Shown here piece after piece: positions 54,083 to 62,523 of a stretch of DNA of 64,000 nucleotides. The DNA comes from Acidimicrobiaceae bacterium (GTDB lineage Bacteria; Actinomycetota; Acidimicrobiia; Acidimicrobiales; Ilumatobacteraceae). The DNA is taken from positions 134,997-198,996 of the forward strand of contig JACJWF010000006.1 in NCBI GenBank assembly GCA_020637295.1. Direction: 5' to 3'. The translations under genes were made by a program, and so were the position numbers. Each line of letters starts with the position of its first letter. The stretch's first letter is position 1. Below the pieces are notes generated by a model, which was not told the DNA's origin, made no database searches, and saw only the letters and a list, made by a program, of their open reading frames with translations.

Positions 54083-54598
54083 GTGTGTCGTTCAGCCACG
54101 GACACCCTTGACCGACAGCGCACAGACCGGGCACTATTCGCCGCAGTGTTCCGGTATCGGTGGGTGGCAGCGTTTGTCCTTACCGCGGCTGCTGCGGTCC
54201 TTACCGCCGCGATCATCGGGGACCGTTCGACAACGGACTACGGCGACGGCCTCGACTATATGATGCGGCCGATTTCCGTGTCGCGAGAGCTTGGCGTGGC
54301 AATCGTCATCGTCTCGATCCTCGGCTACGTCGCAGGCGCGATCTGCCTGCTTCGCTTCGCTCCTTCTGAGGACTGCCGAGAGCGATTGGCGCATGCATGG
54401 CTCATGTCGACCCTTGCCGGAATCGTGCTCGGCGTCGCGTACCGAATCGTGACAGCGGGCGTCATCGGAGCGAACATCGGCGGCGGCCTCACCGTGTGGG
54501 TCGCGGTGCCGTTGAGCACGTACCTGATCGTGCGTGCGGCTAAGGCACTGGCCGCACGTCCAGCCGTCGAGCGCGAACGGCCGGCCTCATCTGCGTAG
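54083..54598 (+). CDS. Membrane protein of unknown function
   Basis: Up to 171 residues with four hydrophobic segments: VAAFVLTAAAAVLTAAII, GVAIVIVSILGYVAGAICLL, a third around STLAGIVLGVAYRIV, and VWVAVPLSTYLIVRAA. The GTG at 54083 has no clear ribosome site; another in-frame GTG at 54146 sits just before the first helix and is an equally good start. Codon use is less GC-biased than in the neighbours. No family is recognised. Confidence 0.55.
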   Translation: MCRSATDTLDRQRTDRALFAAVFRYRWVAAFVLTAAAAVLTAAIIGDRSTTDYGDGLDYMMRPISVSRELGVAIVIVSILGYVAGAICLLRFAPSEDCRERLAHAWLMSTLAGIVLGVAYRIVTAGVIGANIGGGLTVWVAVPLSTYLIVRAAKALAARPAVERERPASSA

Positions 54599-54622
54599 CG
54601 CGGAACTGCCGATAGGTGCGGG

Positions 54623-54841
54623 CTACGCGCTCACTGACTTGCCGGCCTTCGCGTCGGCGACGGCACGCTTCCAGTCCTCCCACTGAGCGGGGTCGCTTGT
54701 TCCACCGTCGTCCTGAATCTGTGTCCAGCCGAGCAGGAAGAAGATCGTCTCGCGCCGGTGTTCCGGCTCGCGCTCGTTGAACTTGGCGAGGAAGAGGCGC
54801 ATCGCCTCGAACGCTTCTCTGGAGGTGAGGGTCTCCGACAT
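54623..54841 (-). CDS. Small acidic protein resembling polymorphic-toxin immunity proteins
   Basis: A 72-residue protein: SREAFEAMRLFLAKFNERE, then FFLLGWTQIQDDGGTSDPAQ, then WEDWKRAV. The layout (one long N-terminal helix, central GxT/SDPA turn, WEDW at the end) recalls small immunity proteins encoded next to CDI/Rhs-type toxins. That likeness is by eye only. No toxin gene is adjacent. ATG 54841 was chosen because the upstream part of the frame is unpatterned. Confidence 0.55.
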   Translation of the reverse strand: MSETLTSREAFEAMRLFLAKFNEREPEHRRETIFFLLGWTQIQDDGGTSDPAQWEDWKRAVADAKAGKSVSA

Positions 54842-54946
54842 CTCCTCAGCGTCGCATGGGCGGCCGCCCCGAACTGCCGCTCGGCGCTGGACGTAACCGA
54901 TGTCGTCGGGCAGTCTGCAGTCGCGCCTTTCGTCGTCGCCGGCCTG

Positions 54947-55135
54947 ATGATGGTCGCCTACAGCCTGATGATCAGAAGTGATTTCACCGCCCGAGTACAG
55001 GCGCATCTGTTCCGCCTGGATGGTGACGCCGCAGATCGCCGAAGGGCACTAGTGCAGCGAACGTCGCAGGTGACCCTCGCGCTGGGGCTGGTCGCCCTGA
55101 TCGTCGGGGCAGTTTGGGTGGCCGTAGGCACGTAG
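54947..55135 (+). CDS. Possible small two-helix membrane protein
   Basis: About 62 residues: MMVAYSLMIRS at the start, a charged middle, and a C-terminal helix ALGLVALIVGAVWVAVG. Hydrophobic sequence continues upstream of the ATG (QSAVAPFVVAGL), which suggests the original start is lost or non-standard. Divergent from the immunity-like gene. Weak evidence. Confidence 0.3.
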   Translation: MMVAYSLMIRSDFTARVQAHLFRLDGDAADRRRALVQRTSQVTLALGLVALIVGAVWVAVGT

Positions 55136-55198
55136 CCCTTCGGCGGAGGCAGCGGACGCGGGGTCTTGACTTAAACCCAGATCTGCCGCTCGGCGCTG

Positions 55199-55247
55199 TT
55201 GACGGACGGTTCGGGAGCGGGCAATCTGCGCTACTTGGACTGCGACC
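55199..55247 (+). repeat. Dispersed repeat, copy 1
   Basis: Shares GGGAGCGGGCA and a CTGCGCT-CTTGGA block with 55651-55700 (about 7 mismatches over 41 bases). Directly before it, CTGCCGCTCGGCGCTG (55183-55198) repeats 54874-54889 exactly. Non-coding by position. Confidence 0.7.
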
Positions 55248-55306
55248 CGATACCACCGAAGGGCGCGCCGAGCGATGGGCCGAAGGCCTTTCCAGCGGCG
55301 CCGGGG

Positions 55307-55612
55307 GTGGGCGATCGGGACTTGACCTTGAGCTTGGCGGTTCAGCTGTACTTGGGAGTGGGAGTGAGCGCCTTCCCAACTCGACTGCCGTCCGCTCTCG
55401 ATGCCTACTTCGGTGTGGAGCGCGCCGCGCATTTGAGAGCGCGGGTCGAAGCGCTGCTGTCCGAGGCGTGGCTCGAGTGGCAGGACTGGGGAACGTCCGA
55501 TCTGGCCGAGGCGACAGAATACGTGGAACAGCAGGTTGGACACGCCCACCCCGAGCTGTCCGCGGACGCTGTCCGGGCTCTTGGGTGGAACTTCAGCTAC
55601 CAGAGCAGGTAG
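55307..55612 (+). CDS. Small hypothetical protein
   Basis: From GTG 55307, 101 residues. The protein is soluble and helical: LTLSLAVQLYLGVGVSAFP, then DAYFGVERAAHLRARVEALL, ending VRALGWNFSYQSR. The frame is open upstream to 55199, but that part is the dispersed repeat, so a later start is preferred. Length and style fit the small orphan or immunity-like genes around it. No family is recognised. Confidence 0.5.
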   Translation: MGDRDLTLSLAVQLYLGVGVSAFPTRLPSALDAYFGVERAAHLRARVEALLSEAWLEWQDWGTSDLAEATEYVEQQVGHAHPELSADAVRALGWNFSYQSR

Positions 55613-55650
55613 CGGACACGGTCCCGCACCTATCAGCCGCTAGGGGCGGG

Positions 55651-55700
55651 TTGACGGCTCGATCGGGAGCGGGCATTCTGCGCTCCTTGGACGAGCGACC
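55651..55700 (+). repeat. Dispersed repeat, copy 2
   Basis: Second copy of the 55199-55247 sequence, again 5' of a small plus-strand gene (start 55714). The repeats thus sit before each small gene, as cassette junctions would. Confidence 0.7.
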
Positions 55701-55713
55701 GGCGGATCGAGAT

Positions 55714-56178
55714 GTGCCTTCACCGAGGCTTGTGGCTGCGTGGCTGACACTCGACGTTCTTGTCGATCCAGCGCAGGTTCCGATGTGGGCCGCCTACTGG
55801 ATCGCTGATGGGCGCGACACTCCCGCGTTGCGAGAACTCGCCGGACTTGACGGCCGCGATCCGTTCGCGGTTCGGGAGTTGACGGCGAGGACACTCGACG
55901 AGTTGCACGTCGTGGTCGACGACCGCGAGACCGCCGCTGCGCTGGTCCTCAACGATGAAGCCAAGCAGTGTCTCGCGGGACGGACGAGCGAGCGAGCCCT
56001 CGCGGCAGCGCTCGATGACTTGTATGTCCGCAGCGGCTACGCAGACGAGATCCTCCGCCAGCCTCTCGGTGCTGAGTACGGGATCGACGACGAGTGGATC
56101 GGTGGATGGGGACGGACGGATGAGCAACTGCGCGAAGCCGTACGCGCTGCATGCGCCAGACAGCTCGCACTGGGCTGA
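55714..56178 (+). CDS. Hypothetical protein of an orphan/immunity-like islet
   Basis: From GTG 55714, 154 residues, acidic and helical. WLTLDVLVDPAQVPMWAAYW and TPALRELAGLDGRDPFAVRE are strongly patterned. The end is DEWIGGWGRTDEQLREAVRA. It resembles small actinobacterial proteins of unknown function sometimes found near toxin loci, by eye only. Upstream frame is open but unpatterned. Confidence 0.55.
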   Translation: MPSPRLVAAWLTLDVLVDPAQVPMWAAYWIADGRDTPALRELAGLDGRDPFAVRELTARTLDELHVVVDDRETAAALVLNDEAKQCLAGRTSERALAAALDDLYVRSGYADEILRQPLGAEYGIDDEWIGGWGRTDEQLREAVRAACARQLALG

Positions 56179-56263
56179 CGGCCAGGCAGCAACGAAGCGC
56201 CGTTCGGAATGCCCCCTTCCGCGGACGGCAGCGGAATGACAGCCAGCGCGGCGCGGGAAGCAG

Positions 56264-56749
56264 TCAGCGGCTGACGAGCATCTCGTGTCCGTCGGCAGCG
56301 ACGCCGATGTTGTAGTCGAACCTTCCGTCCGCCCGGCCCGCGCGCAACTCGGTGATCAAGCCGACCAGGTCGGCGTCAGGTGGTATGTCGATCGTGAAGA
56401 ACCCGTCGATCGACGTGGTCGCTCCGACGCAGCCGAATCTGGCCACCACCTCGGGTATCGGCGTGGGTGCAGCCGAGCGGAAGAGCACCACCCGCGCCGT
56501 GGAGTGGCCCGATGCGGCCACAAAGCTCTCGACCCAGAGGCTCTCCGGCTCCCCATAGTGGACCGCTCTGACGACATCACCGTTCGCGAGGCCTCGGCCG
56601 AAGACCGGCGGCGCCAGAAGCCGAAACAGATGATCACCTACCTCCTCGGCAGGTATGTATTCGTGGTCCCAGGGCGGATAACCATCGTCATCACGCCGAA
56701 GACCGATGACAAGCATCACGCGCTCGCGACGGCTCCTATCGGTGCTCAT
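56264..56749 (-). CDS. DUF4265-like protein
   Basis: A 161-residue protein with the DUF4265 pattern: RLLAPPVFGRGLANGDVVRA, then SFVAASGHSTARVVLF, then a beta-alpha part with GCVGATTSIDGFFTIDIPPD. DUF4265 proteins are small, of unknown role, and frequent among immunity-like orphan genes (my recollection of the family). ATG 56749 begins the patterned part. Confidence 0.65.
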   Translation of the reverse strand: MSTDRSRRERVMLVIGLRRDDDGYPPWDHEYIPAEEVGDHLFRLLAPPVFGRGLANGDVVRAVHYGEPESLWVESFVAASGHSTARVVLFRSAAPTPIPEVVARFGCVGATTSIDGFFTIDIPPDADLVGLITELRAGRADGRFDYNIGVAADGHEMLVSR

Positions 56750-56836
56750 CTCTGACCCGTTCCTCGCGGTGTCGGACTGCCGCCGGAAAAAGCCCTCAGC
56801 GTGGCGGAAGCGACCACACGGCACCCGCTCGACCGG

Positions 56837-57184
56837 TCACTCGGCGCTGAGGTACTTCGGGTTGGCGACGGCCAGCTTGTCGCGCACGCTGGCCCACACC
56901 GCAGCCCGCACGGCCTCGGCCTGGTCGTCCATCTCCCCGTTGCGGATGCGGGCCGCCAGCTCGGCGTCGTCGGCCACGCCCAGCTCGGCCAGGCGAGCCG
57001 CGTGAGCGGCCGCTTGCTCCGGCCCCACGATCAGCTCGCGCTCCACCATCGACAGCACGTTGATGGCCACCCGGGTGTGGAACTGCAGGCGCCCCTGCGT
57101 GCCGGTGAGCACGTCGCGCTCCAGCCACTCGCGGACCGCTTCCACGAGCTCGGCCGCGCTGGGCATGTCGTGAGGGGCGCTCAT
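56837..57184 (-). CDS. DUF6285-family protein
   Basis: A 115-residue helical protein: SAAELVEAVREWLERDVL, FHTRVAINVLSMVERELI, and RDKLAVANPKYLS at the end. This matches DUF6285, which commonly accompanies ACAD10-like phosphotransferases and acyl-CoA dehydrogenases. Its ATG shares one base with the phosphotransferase stop (TGATG), so they are translated together. Confidence 0.83.
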   Translation of the reverse strand: MSAPHDMPSAAELVEAVREWLERDVLTGTQGRLQFHTRVAINVLSMVERELIVGPEQAAAHAARLAELGVADDAELAARIRNGEMDDQAEAVRAAVWASVRDKLAVANPKYLSAE

Positions 57185-58125
57185 CACCACCGTCCTTCGA
57201 GAGCCAGGAAGAGGTCGTGCTCGTTCTCGCACACCCGCCGGCCGATGGCCGCCAGCTCATGGCTGCGGGCGACACCCGACGTGTGGGCGGTGGCCTGGCC
57301 GATGCACATGATCCCCCACTTGAGGGTGCCGAGCACCTCCCACCAGCGGACGACGTCGGGGTCCAGCGTCAGCCCGCTGGCTTCCTCGTAGGCGGCGATC
57401 AGCTGCTCGTACGTGCCCACCCCGCCGGCCGGCAGCGCCGACCCGAACCGCCACGCCTTCACGCACAGCCAGCCGAGGTCCTCCATCGGGTCGCCGATGT
57501 GGGCCAGTTCCCAGTCCAGCACTGCGGCCAGCCCGTGCTGGTCCACCATCACGTTGCCCAGGCGGAAGTCGCCATGGACCAGGGTGCGCCGCGTGCTGGC
57601 CGGCCGGTGGGCGTCCAGCCAGCGGAAGGCCAACTCGAACGCCGGGTGCGGATGGCCGAAGGAGTCCAGCGTCGCACGGTACATGGCCACCTGGTCCTGC
57701 TCCTGCAACCCGTCCACGGCGGACACGTCGGTGGCATGGATCCGGGCGAGGGCGGTGCCGAACTGGCCGGCCAGCACCGACCGGGCGTGGGCGAACGGCT
57801 CGTCGCGCAGGATCTTGCGGGCGATCGTCTCCCCCTCCACCAGGCTCAGCACCATGTAGGCACTCCCGATCTCGGAGGGCTCGGTGCTGGAGGCCACCAG
57901 TTCCGCCGAGGGCACCCCGTTGGCGTGGGCCGCCCTCACGACCGCTGCCTCCACCCCCATGTCGCGCACGTCGCCGGCACGCTGGCGTTGGAGGATCAGC
58001 GGGCGGCCGTCGGCCTCGAAGCGGAACGTCTCCCGCGACGCACCGCCGCTGAGACGGGTGAGATGGTCCACACGGCTGGCCCCGAGCGCGTCAGCGAGGG
58101 CGTCGGCGAGTTCGGTCACCCGCAC
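57184..58125 (-). CDS. APH-fold phosphotransferase, ACAD10/FadE36 type
   Basis: A 313-residue aminoglycoside-phosphotransferase-fold kinase. The catalytic loop is LVHGDFRLGNVMVD (HGDxxxxN), and the metal-binding Asp is in AAVLDWELAHIGDPMEDLGW. LTRLSGGASRETFRFEA opens the nucleotide-binding lobe. In relatives it phosphorylates hydroxyacyl-CoA-type substrates for beta-oxidation, not antibiotics. Start GTG 58125; a GTG 6 bases later is an alternative. It follows the M23 gene by 14 bases. Confidence 0.88.
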   Translation of the reverse strand: MRVTELADALADALGASRVDHLTRLSGGASRETFRFEADGRPLILQRQRAGDVRDMGVEAAVVRAAHANGVPSAELVASSTEPSEIGSAYMVLSLVEGETIARKILRDEPFAHARSVLAGQFGTALARIHATDVSAVDGLQEQDQVAMYRATLDSFGHPHPAFELAFRWLDAHRPASTRRTLVHGDFRLGNVMVDQHGLAAVLDWELAHIGDPMEDLGWLCVKAWRFGSALPAGGVGTYEQLIAAYEEASGLTLDPDVVRWWEVLGTLKWGIMCIGQATAHTSGVARSHELAAIGRRVCENEHDLFLALEGRW

Positions 58126-58139
58126 ATCCTGCCCAGCGG

Positions 58140-59327
58140 TCAGCAGTGGGCACGAACCGTGGGGTACGGGTTGACCGCCGCGCCACCACCGGGGTGGATC
58201 TCGAAGTGCAGGTGGACCACGGAGTACTTGGCGTTGCCGGTGTCGCCCATGTAGCCGATGACGTCCCCCTTGGCGACCGGCCCGAGCTTGCCGTAGCTGT
58301 CCAGGTGGGCGTAGTAGTAGCTGTTGCCGTCGCTGCCGGTGAACCAGATGGTGGTGCCGCCCAGCGTGTTGCTCTTCGGCTTGGCGAACCCGTCCACCAC
58401 GGCCAGGATCGGTGTGCCACGGGCACCGATCATGTCCACACCCTGGTGCTTGCGGCCGCCCGAGCGCGGGGCGCCCCAGGTGTCGCCGAACGCCACGGCC
58501 GCGTTGCCGGTGGGGCACACCCAGTCCACCCCGCCGTAGTCGTTGCCGCCCGCACCACCGGGCCGGCCGCCCGACCCGCCGCCGCCCGTCTGCCCACCGC
58601 TGCCGCCGCTGGACGGTGCTGTGGTCTGCGGGGCGCTGGCGCCGCCGTCGGCATTGTTGGTGGGCTCTTCGGGCTGAGATGTCGCGGCAGCGGCCGCCGC
58701 TGCCTCTTCCGCCGCCTTCGCAGCACGGGCGCGCTCTTCGGCCTCCAGCGCCTTGCGGACGGCCTCGTCCTTCAGCCGCTGGGCCTCCACTTCCTTCAGG
58801 TGCTCCACCTCGGCCTCGGCGGCGTCACGCAGCGCCTCGGCGTTGGCCTTCGCCCGCTCTGCCTCGGCCTGGGTGCGGGTGAGCGCCTCCTGCTTGTCGG
58901 CCAGGTCACGGCTGAGCGCGTCGTACTCGTCGAACTCGGCCTTCGACGAGGAGTTGATGATGTCCGAGAAGGCCGACACCTGCATCTGTTCCTCGGGGCT
59001 GTCGAACCCGTTGAGCAGGGGCGACGTGCCGGGCTCGGCCCCGGTGAAGCGGCGCACGGCCATCGCCTGCACCTTGGCGGTGAGATCGTCGACCTTGGTC
59101 TGCAGGTCCGCCACCTCGGCCTCCAGCGAGGTGGCCTCGAGCGCCAGGGTGTCGATCTGGGAGATCGCGGCGAAGTAGGCGTCGGCGGCCTGGTTGGCGC
59201 GCTCGCGGGCGTCGGCGATCTCCTTCGCGGCCTGTTCGGCGGCATCGTCGGCGTGCGCGACGGGCGTAGCGACCACGAGGGGCGCGGCCACGATCATGGA
59301 GAGCGCGAGGGCGACAAGGCGACGCAT
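58140..59327 (-). CDS. Secreted M23 peptidase with N-terminal coiled coil
   Basis: A 395-residue exported peptidoglycan endopeptidase-like protein. A signal peptide ends around VATPVAHA. Residues about 30-235 form an EnvC-like coiled coil rich in Ala, Glu and Lys. A Gly/Ser/Pro linker follows. The LytM domain has HQGVDMIGARG (HxxxD), YYYAHLDSYGKLGPVAKGD and VVHLHFEIHPGG (HxH), so all zinc ligands are present and it is likely active, unlike EnvC itself. ATG 59327. Confidence 0.92.
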   Translation of the reverse strand: MRRLVALALSMIVAAPLVVATPVAHADDAAEQAAKEIADARERANQAADAYFAAISQIDTLALEATSLEAEVADLQTKVDDLTAKVQAMAVRRFTGAEPGTSPLLNGFDSPEEQMQVSAFSDIINSSSKAEFDEYDALSRDLADKQEALTRTQAEAERAKANAEALRDAAEAEVEHLKEVEAQRLKDEAVRKALEAEERARAAKAAEEAAAAAAATSQPEEPTNNADGGASAPQTTAPSSGGSGGQTGGGGSGGRPGGAGGNDYGGVDWVCPTGNAAVAFGDTWGAPRSGGRKHQGVDMIGARGTPILAVVDGFAKPKSNTLGGTTIWFTGSDGNSYYYAHLDSYGKLGPVAKGDVIGYMGDTGNAKYSVVHLHFEIHPGGGAAVNPYPTVRAHC

Positions 59328-59392
59328 CGTCGAGCATCCTACCAGTTGTTGCAGTTTCGTTACGGTCATCTGTGCTTCTACGCTGGCGCCCG

Positions 59393-60184
59393 ATGTCGGC
59401 CGTCCTCCGCCTCCACCAGGTCAGCTTCGTCCGCGACGGGCGCACCATCCTGGCACCGCTGACCTGGCAGATCGCGGCAGGTCAACGTTGGCTGGTGCTC
59501 GGGGCCAACGGGTCGGGGAAGACGACGCTCCTCCGCCTGGCCTCGATGTACGAACACCCGTCAGCCGGCACCGTCACGGTGCTCGGCGAACGCCTCGGCC
59601 GGACGGACGTGCGCGAACTGCGCCGGCGGGTCGGCTACATGTCCGCTGCACTCGCCGCCGAGATCCGCCCGGCACTGCGGGCCATCGACGTGGTCCGCAC
59701 CGCCAAGTACGCGGCGCTGGAGCCGTGGTGGCACCGGTACACGGACGAGGACGACGCGGCGGCGATGGACCGGCTGGAGCGCATGGGCGTCGCCTGGGCC
59801 GCCGAGCGGTCGCTGGGCACGCTGTCGTCGGGAGAGCAGCAGCGCGTGCTCCTCGCCCGCACGCTGATGAACGACCCGGGTGTCGTCCTGCTGGACGAGC
59901 CCAGCGCCCGCCTGGACCTGGGCGGTCGTGAGCAGTTGGTGGAAGCGCTGGCCGAACTGACCACCGACCCGACCGCCGCTCCGCTGGTGCTGGTGACCCA
60001 CCACCTCGACGAGGTGCCGCCGGGGATGACCCACGTGCTGATGCTGCGCGACGGCGAGGTGGTGGCGCGCGGACCGATCGGCACCCACCTCACGGCTGCC
60101 GCGATCAGCCGGTGCTTCGGGATGCCACTGCAATTGCAACGGCGGCCGGACGGCCGCTACAGCGCCTGGCTCGACCGCGGCTGA
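59393..60184 (+). CDS. ABC transporter ATP-binding protein
   Basis: A 263-residue ATPase subunit. Walker A GANGSGKTTLL, signature GTLSSGEQQRVLLART, Walker B VVLLDEPSARLDLGG and H-loop VLVTHHLDEVP are all intact. It resembles stand-alone YlmA/ModF-type ATPases with no permease next door. ATG 59393; 65 bases separate it from the divergent M23 gene. The transported substrate is unknown. Confidence 0.9.
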   Translation: MSAVLRLHQVSFVRDGRTILAPLTWQIAAGQRWLVLGANGSGKTTLLRLASMYEHPSAGTVTVLGERLGRTDVRELRRRVGYMSAALAAEIRPALRAIDVVRTAKYAALEPWWHRYTDEDDAAAMDRLERMGVAWAAERSLGTLSSGEQQRVLLARTLMNDPGVVLLDEPSARLDLGGREQLVEALAELTTDPTAAPLVLVTHHLDEVPPGMTHVLMLRDGEVVARGPIGTHLTAAAISRCFGMPLQLQRRPDGRYSAWLDRG

Positions 60185-60190
60185 GCCGCG

Positions 60191-60643
60191 TCAGGCTGAG
60201 ACCAGCGCACTGAGGCGCTCCCGCCCGGCGGTGATCTGGTCCGTCAGCGCCCGCTCCATCAGCCCCCCGGTCCACAGTGCCCCGCCGTAGTGCAGGTGCA
60301 TGTGCAGCGCGGAGCCCTCACCGTCCCCCACCACCTCGGCGCGCAACACCCACGGCGAGTGGTGCCGCCCGTCGCGCTCGACCCGCTCGAACACGGCCAC
60401 GTGGCGCTCCGTGTCGTGCACGGTGCGTTCCATCCGAAGGCGCTTGCTGCGAGCCAGCGGGCCGAGACGGGCACGCAGTTCGACGGCCCACGCCGGCCTG
60501 CCGCCATCACCGCCATCCCCGTCGTCGTCCGCCTCCGCCCGGTGCACGAGGTCCACCCAGTCCGGGTAGCGGGCGAGGTCGTCGACGAAGGCGAACAGCG
60601 CGGCGGGTTCGCAGGGCGCCTGGAGCGAGGCGTGGACATCCAT
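60191..60643 (-). CDS. SRPBCC/polyketide cyclase-like protein
   Basis: A 150-residue START-like helix-grip protein. The N-terminal CEPAALFAFVDDLARYPDW is the family's usual opening, and ERVERDGRHHSPWVLRAEV and LHMHLHYGGALW are the strands of the ligand cavity. It binds an unknown hydrophobic molecule. Converges on the ABC gene with 6 bases between. Confidence 0.87.
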   Translation of the reverse strand: MDVHASLQAPCEPAALFAFVDDLARYPDWVDLVHRAEADDDGDGGDGGRPAWAVELRARLGPLARSKRLRMERTVHDTERHVAVFERVERDGRHHSPWVLRAEVVGDGEGSALHMHLHYGGALWTGGLMERALTDQITAGRERLSALVSA

Positions 60644-60736
60644 CGCCGCCAGTATCGCCGATTCATCGCCACCGCCTCACAGATCCTTCACATCCGTGCC
60701 GCACCATGCACCCATCCCCCAACGAAAGGAACCACC

Positions 60737-61129
60737 GTGAAGAAGCACCTGATCGGTTTCAGCGCCATCGTCCTCGCCGGCTCGCTCGGCATCGCCACCG
60801 TCGCCTCGGCATCCGAGGGTGACGGCACCGGCCCCGGCGCCGGCCGCGGCCGTCGCGGCGATGCCCCGGCCCTGACCGACGAGCAGAAGTGCGAGCACCA
60901 GGACCAGATCGTCGAGCGGGCGAACAACATGCTCGCGCGCATGCAGGAGCGTGAGGCGAAGGTGGAGGAGTTCCGGGCGACGGCCGAGGCCGCCGGCGAG
61001 ACCAACCTCGTGGAGCGCCTGGACACTGTGCTGGAGCGCATGGCCGGGCGCCAGGACAAGGTGGAGACCCGCATCGCCGAGTTCCAGTCCTGGGCCGGCG
61101 AGCACTGCACCGTGACCACCGACGTCTGA
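60737..61129 (+). CDS. Small secreted helical protein
   Basis: A 130-residue exported protein. GTG 60737 follows GAAAGGA. The signal peptide KKHLIGFSAIVLAGSLGIAT ends near VASA. The mature part has a Gly/Arg-rich stretch and one long charged helix (IVERANNMLARMQEREAKVE). Two Cys, one near each end (QKCEHQ and GEHCTV), could form a disulfide. No family is recognised; layout recalls small periplasmic chaperone-like proteins. Confidence 0.75.
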   Translation: MKKHLIGFSAIVLAGSLGIATVASASEGDGTGPGAGRGRRGDAPALTDEQKCEHQDQIVERANNMLARMQEREAKVEEFRATAEAAGETNLVERLDTVLERMAGRQDKVETRIAEFQSWAGEHCTVTTDV

Positions 61130-61243
61130 CCCGCGACATCGACGTCACCCGTTCGCCCCACACCCCCCGGGGCAGCACCATGTCGGCGTCGGGACTGCGC
61201 CCTGTCCGGTCCCGGCGCCGACGTGCCGTTTTCCGGCAGCAGG

Positions 61244-61750
61244 TCAGTCCGGGCGGTTCTTGCGACCGAAGGCGCGTGACAGCAGCGGGCTGCGCGCTTC
61301 CAGCAGGCCGCCGAGGTCATCGCTCTGGTCGAACACCGGCTTCCACGCTTCGGCGGCCGCGTCGGCGGCCGGGTGGTCGGACGCGTTCGACGGGTGGTCG
61401 CCATCGGCAGCGGGTGGCGCGTCCGCGGGGGCGTCGCCAACTGGCGCCAACTGCAACTGGCCGGTCTCGTCGACGTCCTTCGCCCGGCCATGGCGGGCCC
61501 GGCGGGCCCGGCGCGGCGCAGGCAGCGGCTCTCGCGGCTTGAACAGGCGGGGCTCCGCCTCGCGGCGGTCGTCGAGCATCCAGCCGAGGGGGACCACCAT
61601 GGCATCGGCATGTCGGCGGCACAGCACCCCGGCGCGGAACGCGACAGCGCCTTCGAACGGTTCGATCCACACGGTGAGGTGATCAGCGTCGATCCCGTAC
61701 GTGACGTCGGCCGGCTGCGAACACCCCGGTCGCTCACACAGCCTCGCCAT
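61244..61750 (-). CDS. DUF3499-family actinobacterial protein
   Basis: A 168-residue protein. The N-terminal domain has RLCERPGCSQPADVTYGID, with four Cys/His positions that look like a zinc site (Cys-x-x-x-x-Cys plus CRRHADAM). PLGWMLDDRR follows. The rest is a low-complexity acidic/Ala/Pro tail. DUF3499 is restricted to actinobacteria and has no known function. ATG 61750. Confidence 0.88.
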   Translation of the reverse strand: MARLCERPGCSQPADVTYGIDADHLTVWIEPFEGAVAFRAGVLCRRHADAMVVPLGWMLDDRREAEPRLFKPREPLPAPRRARRARHGRAKDVDETGQLQLAPVGDAPADAPPAADGDHPSNASDHPAADAAAEAWKPVFDQSDDLGGLLEARSPLLSRAFGRKNRPD

Positions 61751-61770
61751 GCAGGGGAGACTAATGGAAA

Positions 61771-61790
61771 CACCCCGCCGAAACGGGGTG
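61771..61790 (-). terminator. Terminator after tRNA-Val(CAC)
   Basis: Arms CACCCCG (61771-61777) and CGGGGTG (61784-61790), 6-base loop; on the minus strand it begins 8 bases after the tRNA and is followed by TTTCC. It lies between the tRNA and the DUF3499 start. Confidence 0.75.
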
Positions 61791-61797
61791 GGTGTGG

Positions 61798-61871
61798 TGG
61801 GCGATACAGGGCTCGAACCTGTGACCTCTACGGTGTGAACGTAGCGCTCTAGCCGACTGAGCTAATCGCCC
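61798..61871 (-). tRNA. tRNA-Val(CAC)
   Basis: Minus-strand cloverleaf: acceptor GGGCGAT/ATCGCCC with discriminator A, D-arm GCTC/GAGC, anticodon loop TTCACAC giving CAC, T-arm ACAGGTTCGAGCCCTGT. TAGCCT at 61887-61892 with TTGGAG 16 bases further upstream is a plausible promoter. Confidence 0.95.
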
Positions 61872-61944
61872 TCAACGGCGGCGGCAAGGCTAGCAGCCAG
61901 CCCCCGCTCTCCAACCTGGTTCCTGCTGCCCAGGAGAGGTTCCT

Positions 61945-62523
61945 TCACCCGTCGCCGGGTTCGGCAACCTCGGGCGCGGCGACGGTGCCGCCACTGCGCC
62001 AGTAAACACCGTCCTCGCGGGTGAGGAACTCCTCGTCCACCAGGTAGCGGCGGAGCGCCGCAGTGTCCGCGTGGCGCTGGCCGAGCAGCAGGTTCACCAT
62101 CTGCTCGCTGTAGCGGCGCCCCGGTTCGAACAGCTGGGCCAGCCAGTCCAGGATCACCAACCGCTTGCCGTGCGACGACGGGATGCTGGTGAGCCGGCCG
62201 TCCTGCACGAAGGCCGTCAGCACCTTGCGCGCCTCCACGGGCGCGTCGGCGTGCTCCGTGCTGGCGGGGCGGCTGAGGGCCGCGCGCGCCGCCGACTGGA
62301 TGGCTGCGCCGTCGACTTCCAACCCGCCGTCGCGCTGCATCACCAGGCCGGCGTCGGCCAGCTTGCCCAGCGCCTTGCCGGCCTGCGCGGGGTTCAGGCC
62401 GGTGGCCTGGCATACGGCGTCCAAGGTCCGCGCGCCCAACTGCACTGCTGCGAAGGCGGCGCGGCGGGCATCGTCGGCCAGCGCCCCGGCGACCGCGGCG
62501 GCGTCAGTAGCCGAGGTGGACAT
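61945..62523 (-). CDS. ArsR-like HTH protein with DUF2087 domain
   Basis: A 192-residue regulator-like protein. Residues about 15-80 form a winged helix (TLDAVCQATGLNPAQAGKAL, then LADAGLVMQRDGGLEVDG). The C-terminal DUF2087 domain has KRLVILDWLAQLFEPGRRYS, NLLLGQRHADTAALRRYL and VDEEFLTREDGVYWR. Probably a transcription factor with unknown ligand. Its first 20 bases overlap the end of the dehydrogenase gene, so they are cotranscribed. Confidence 0.86.
   Translation of the reverse strand: MSTSATDAAAVAGALADDARRAAFAAVQLGARTLDAVCQATGLNPAQAGKALGKLADAGLVMQRDGGLEVDGAAIQSAARAALSRPASTEHADAPVEARKVLTAFVQDGRLTSIPSSHGKRLVILDWLAQLFEPGRRYSEQMVNLLLGQRHADTAALRRYLVDEEFLTREDGVYWRSGGTVAAPEVAEPGDG

Noticed and set aside
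54146..54400. Further small frames within the 54.1-54.4 kb region on both strands
   Set aside because: They overlap the four-helix membrane protein frame and lack ribosome sites or patterned sequence.
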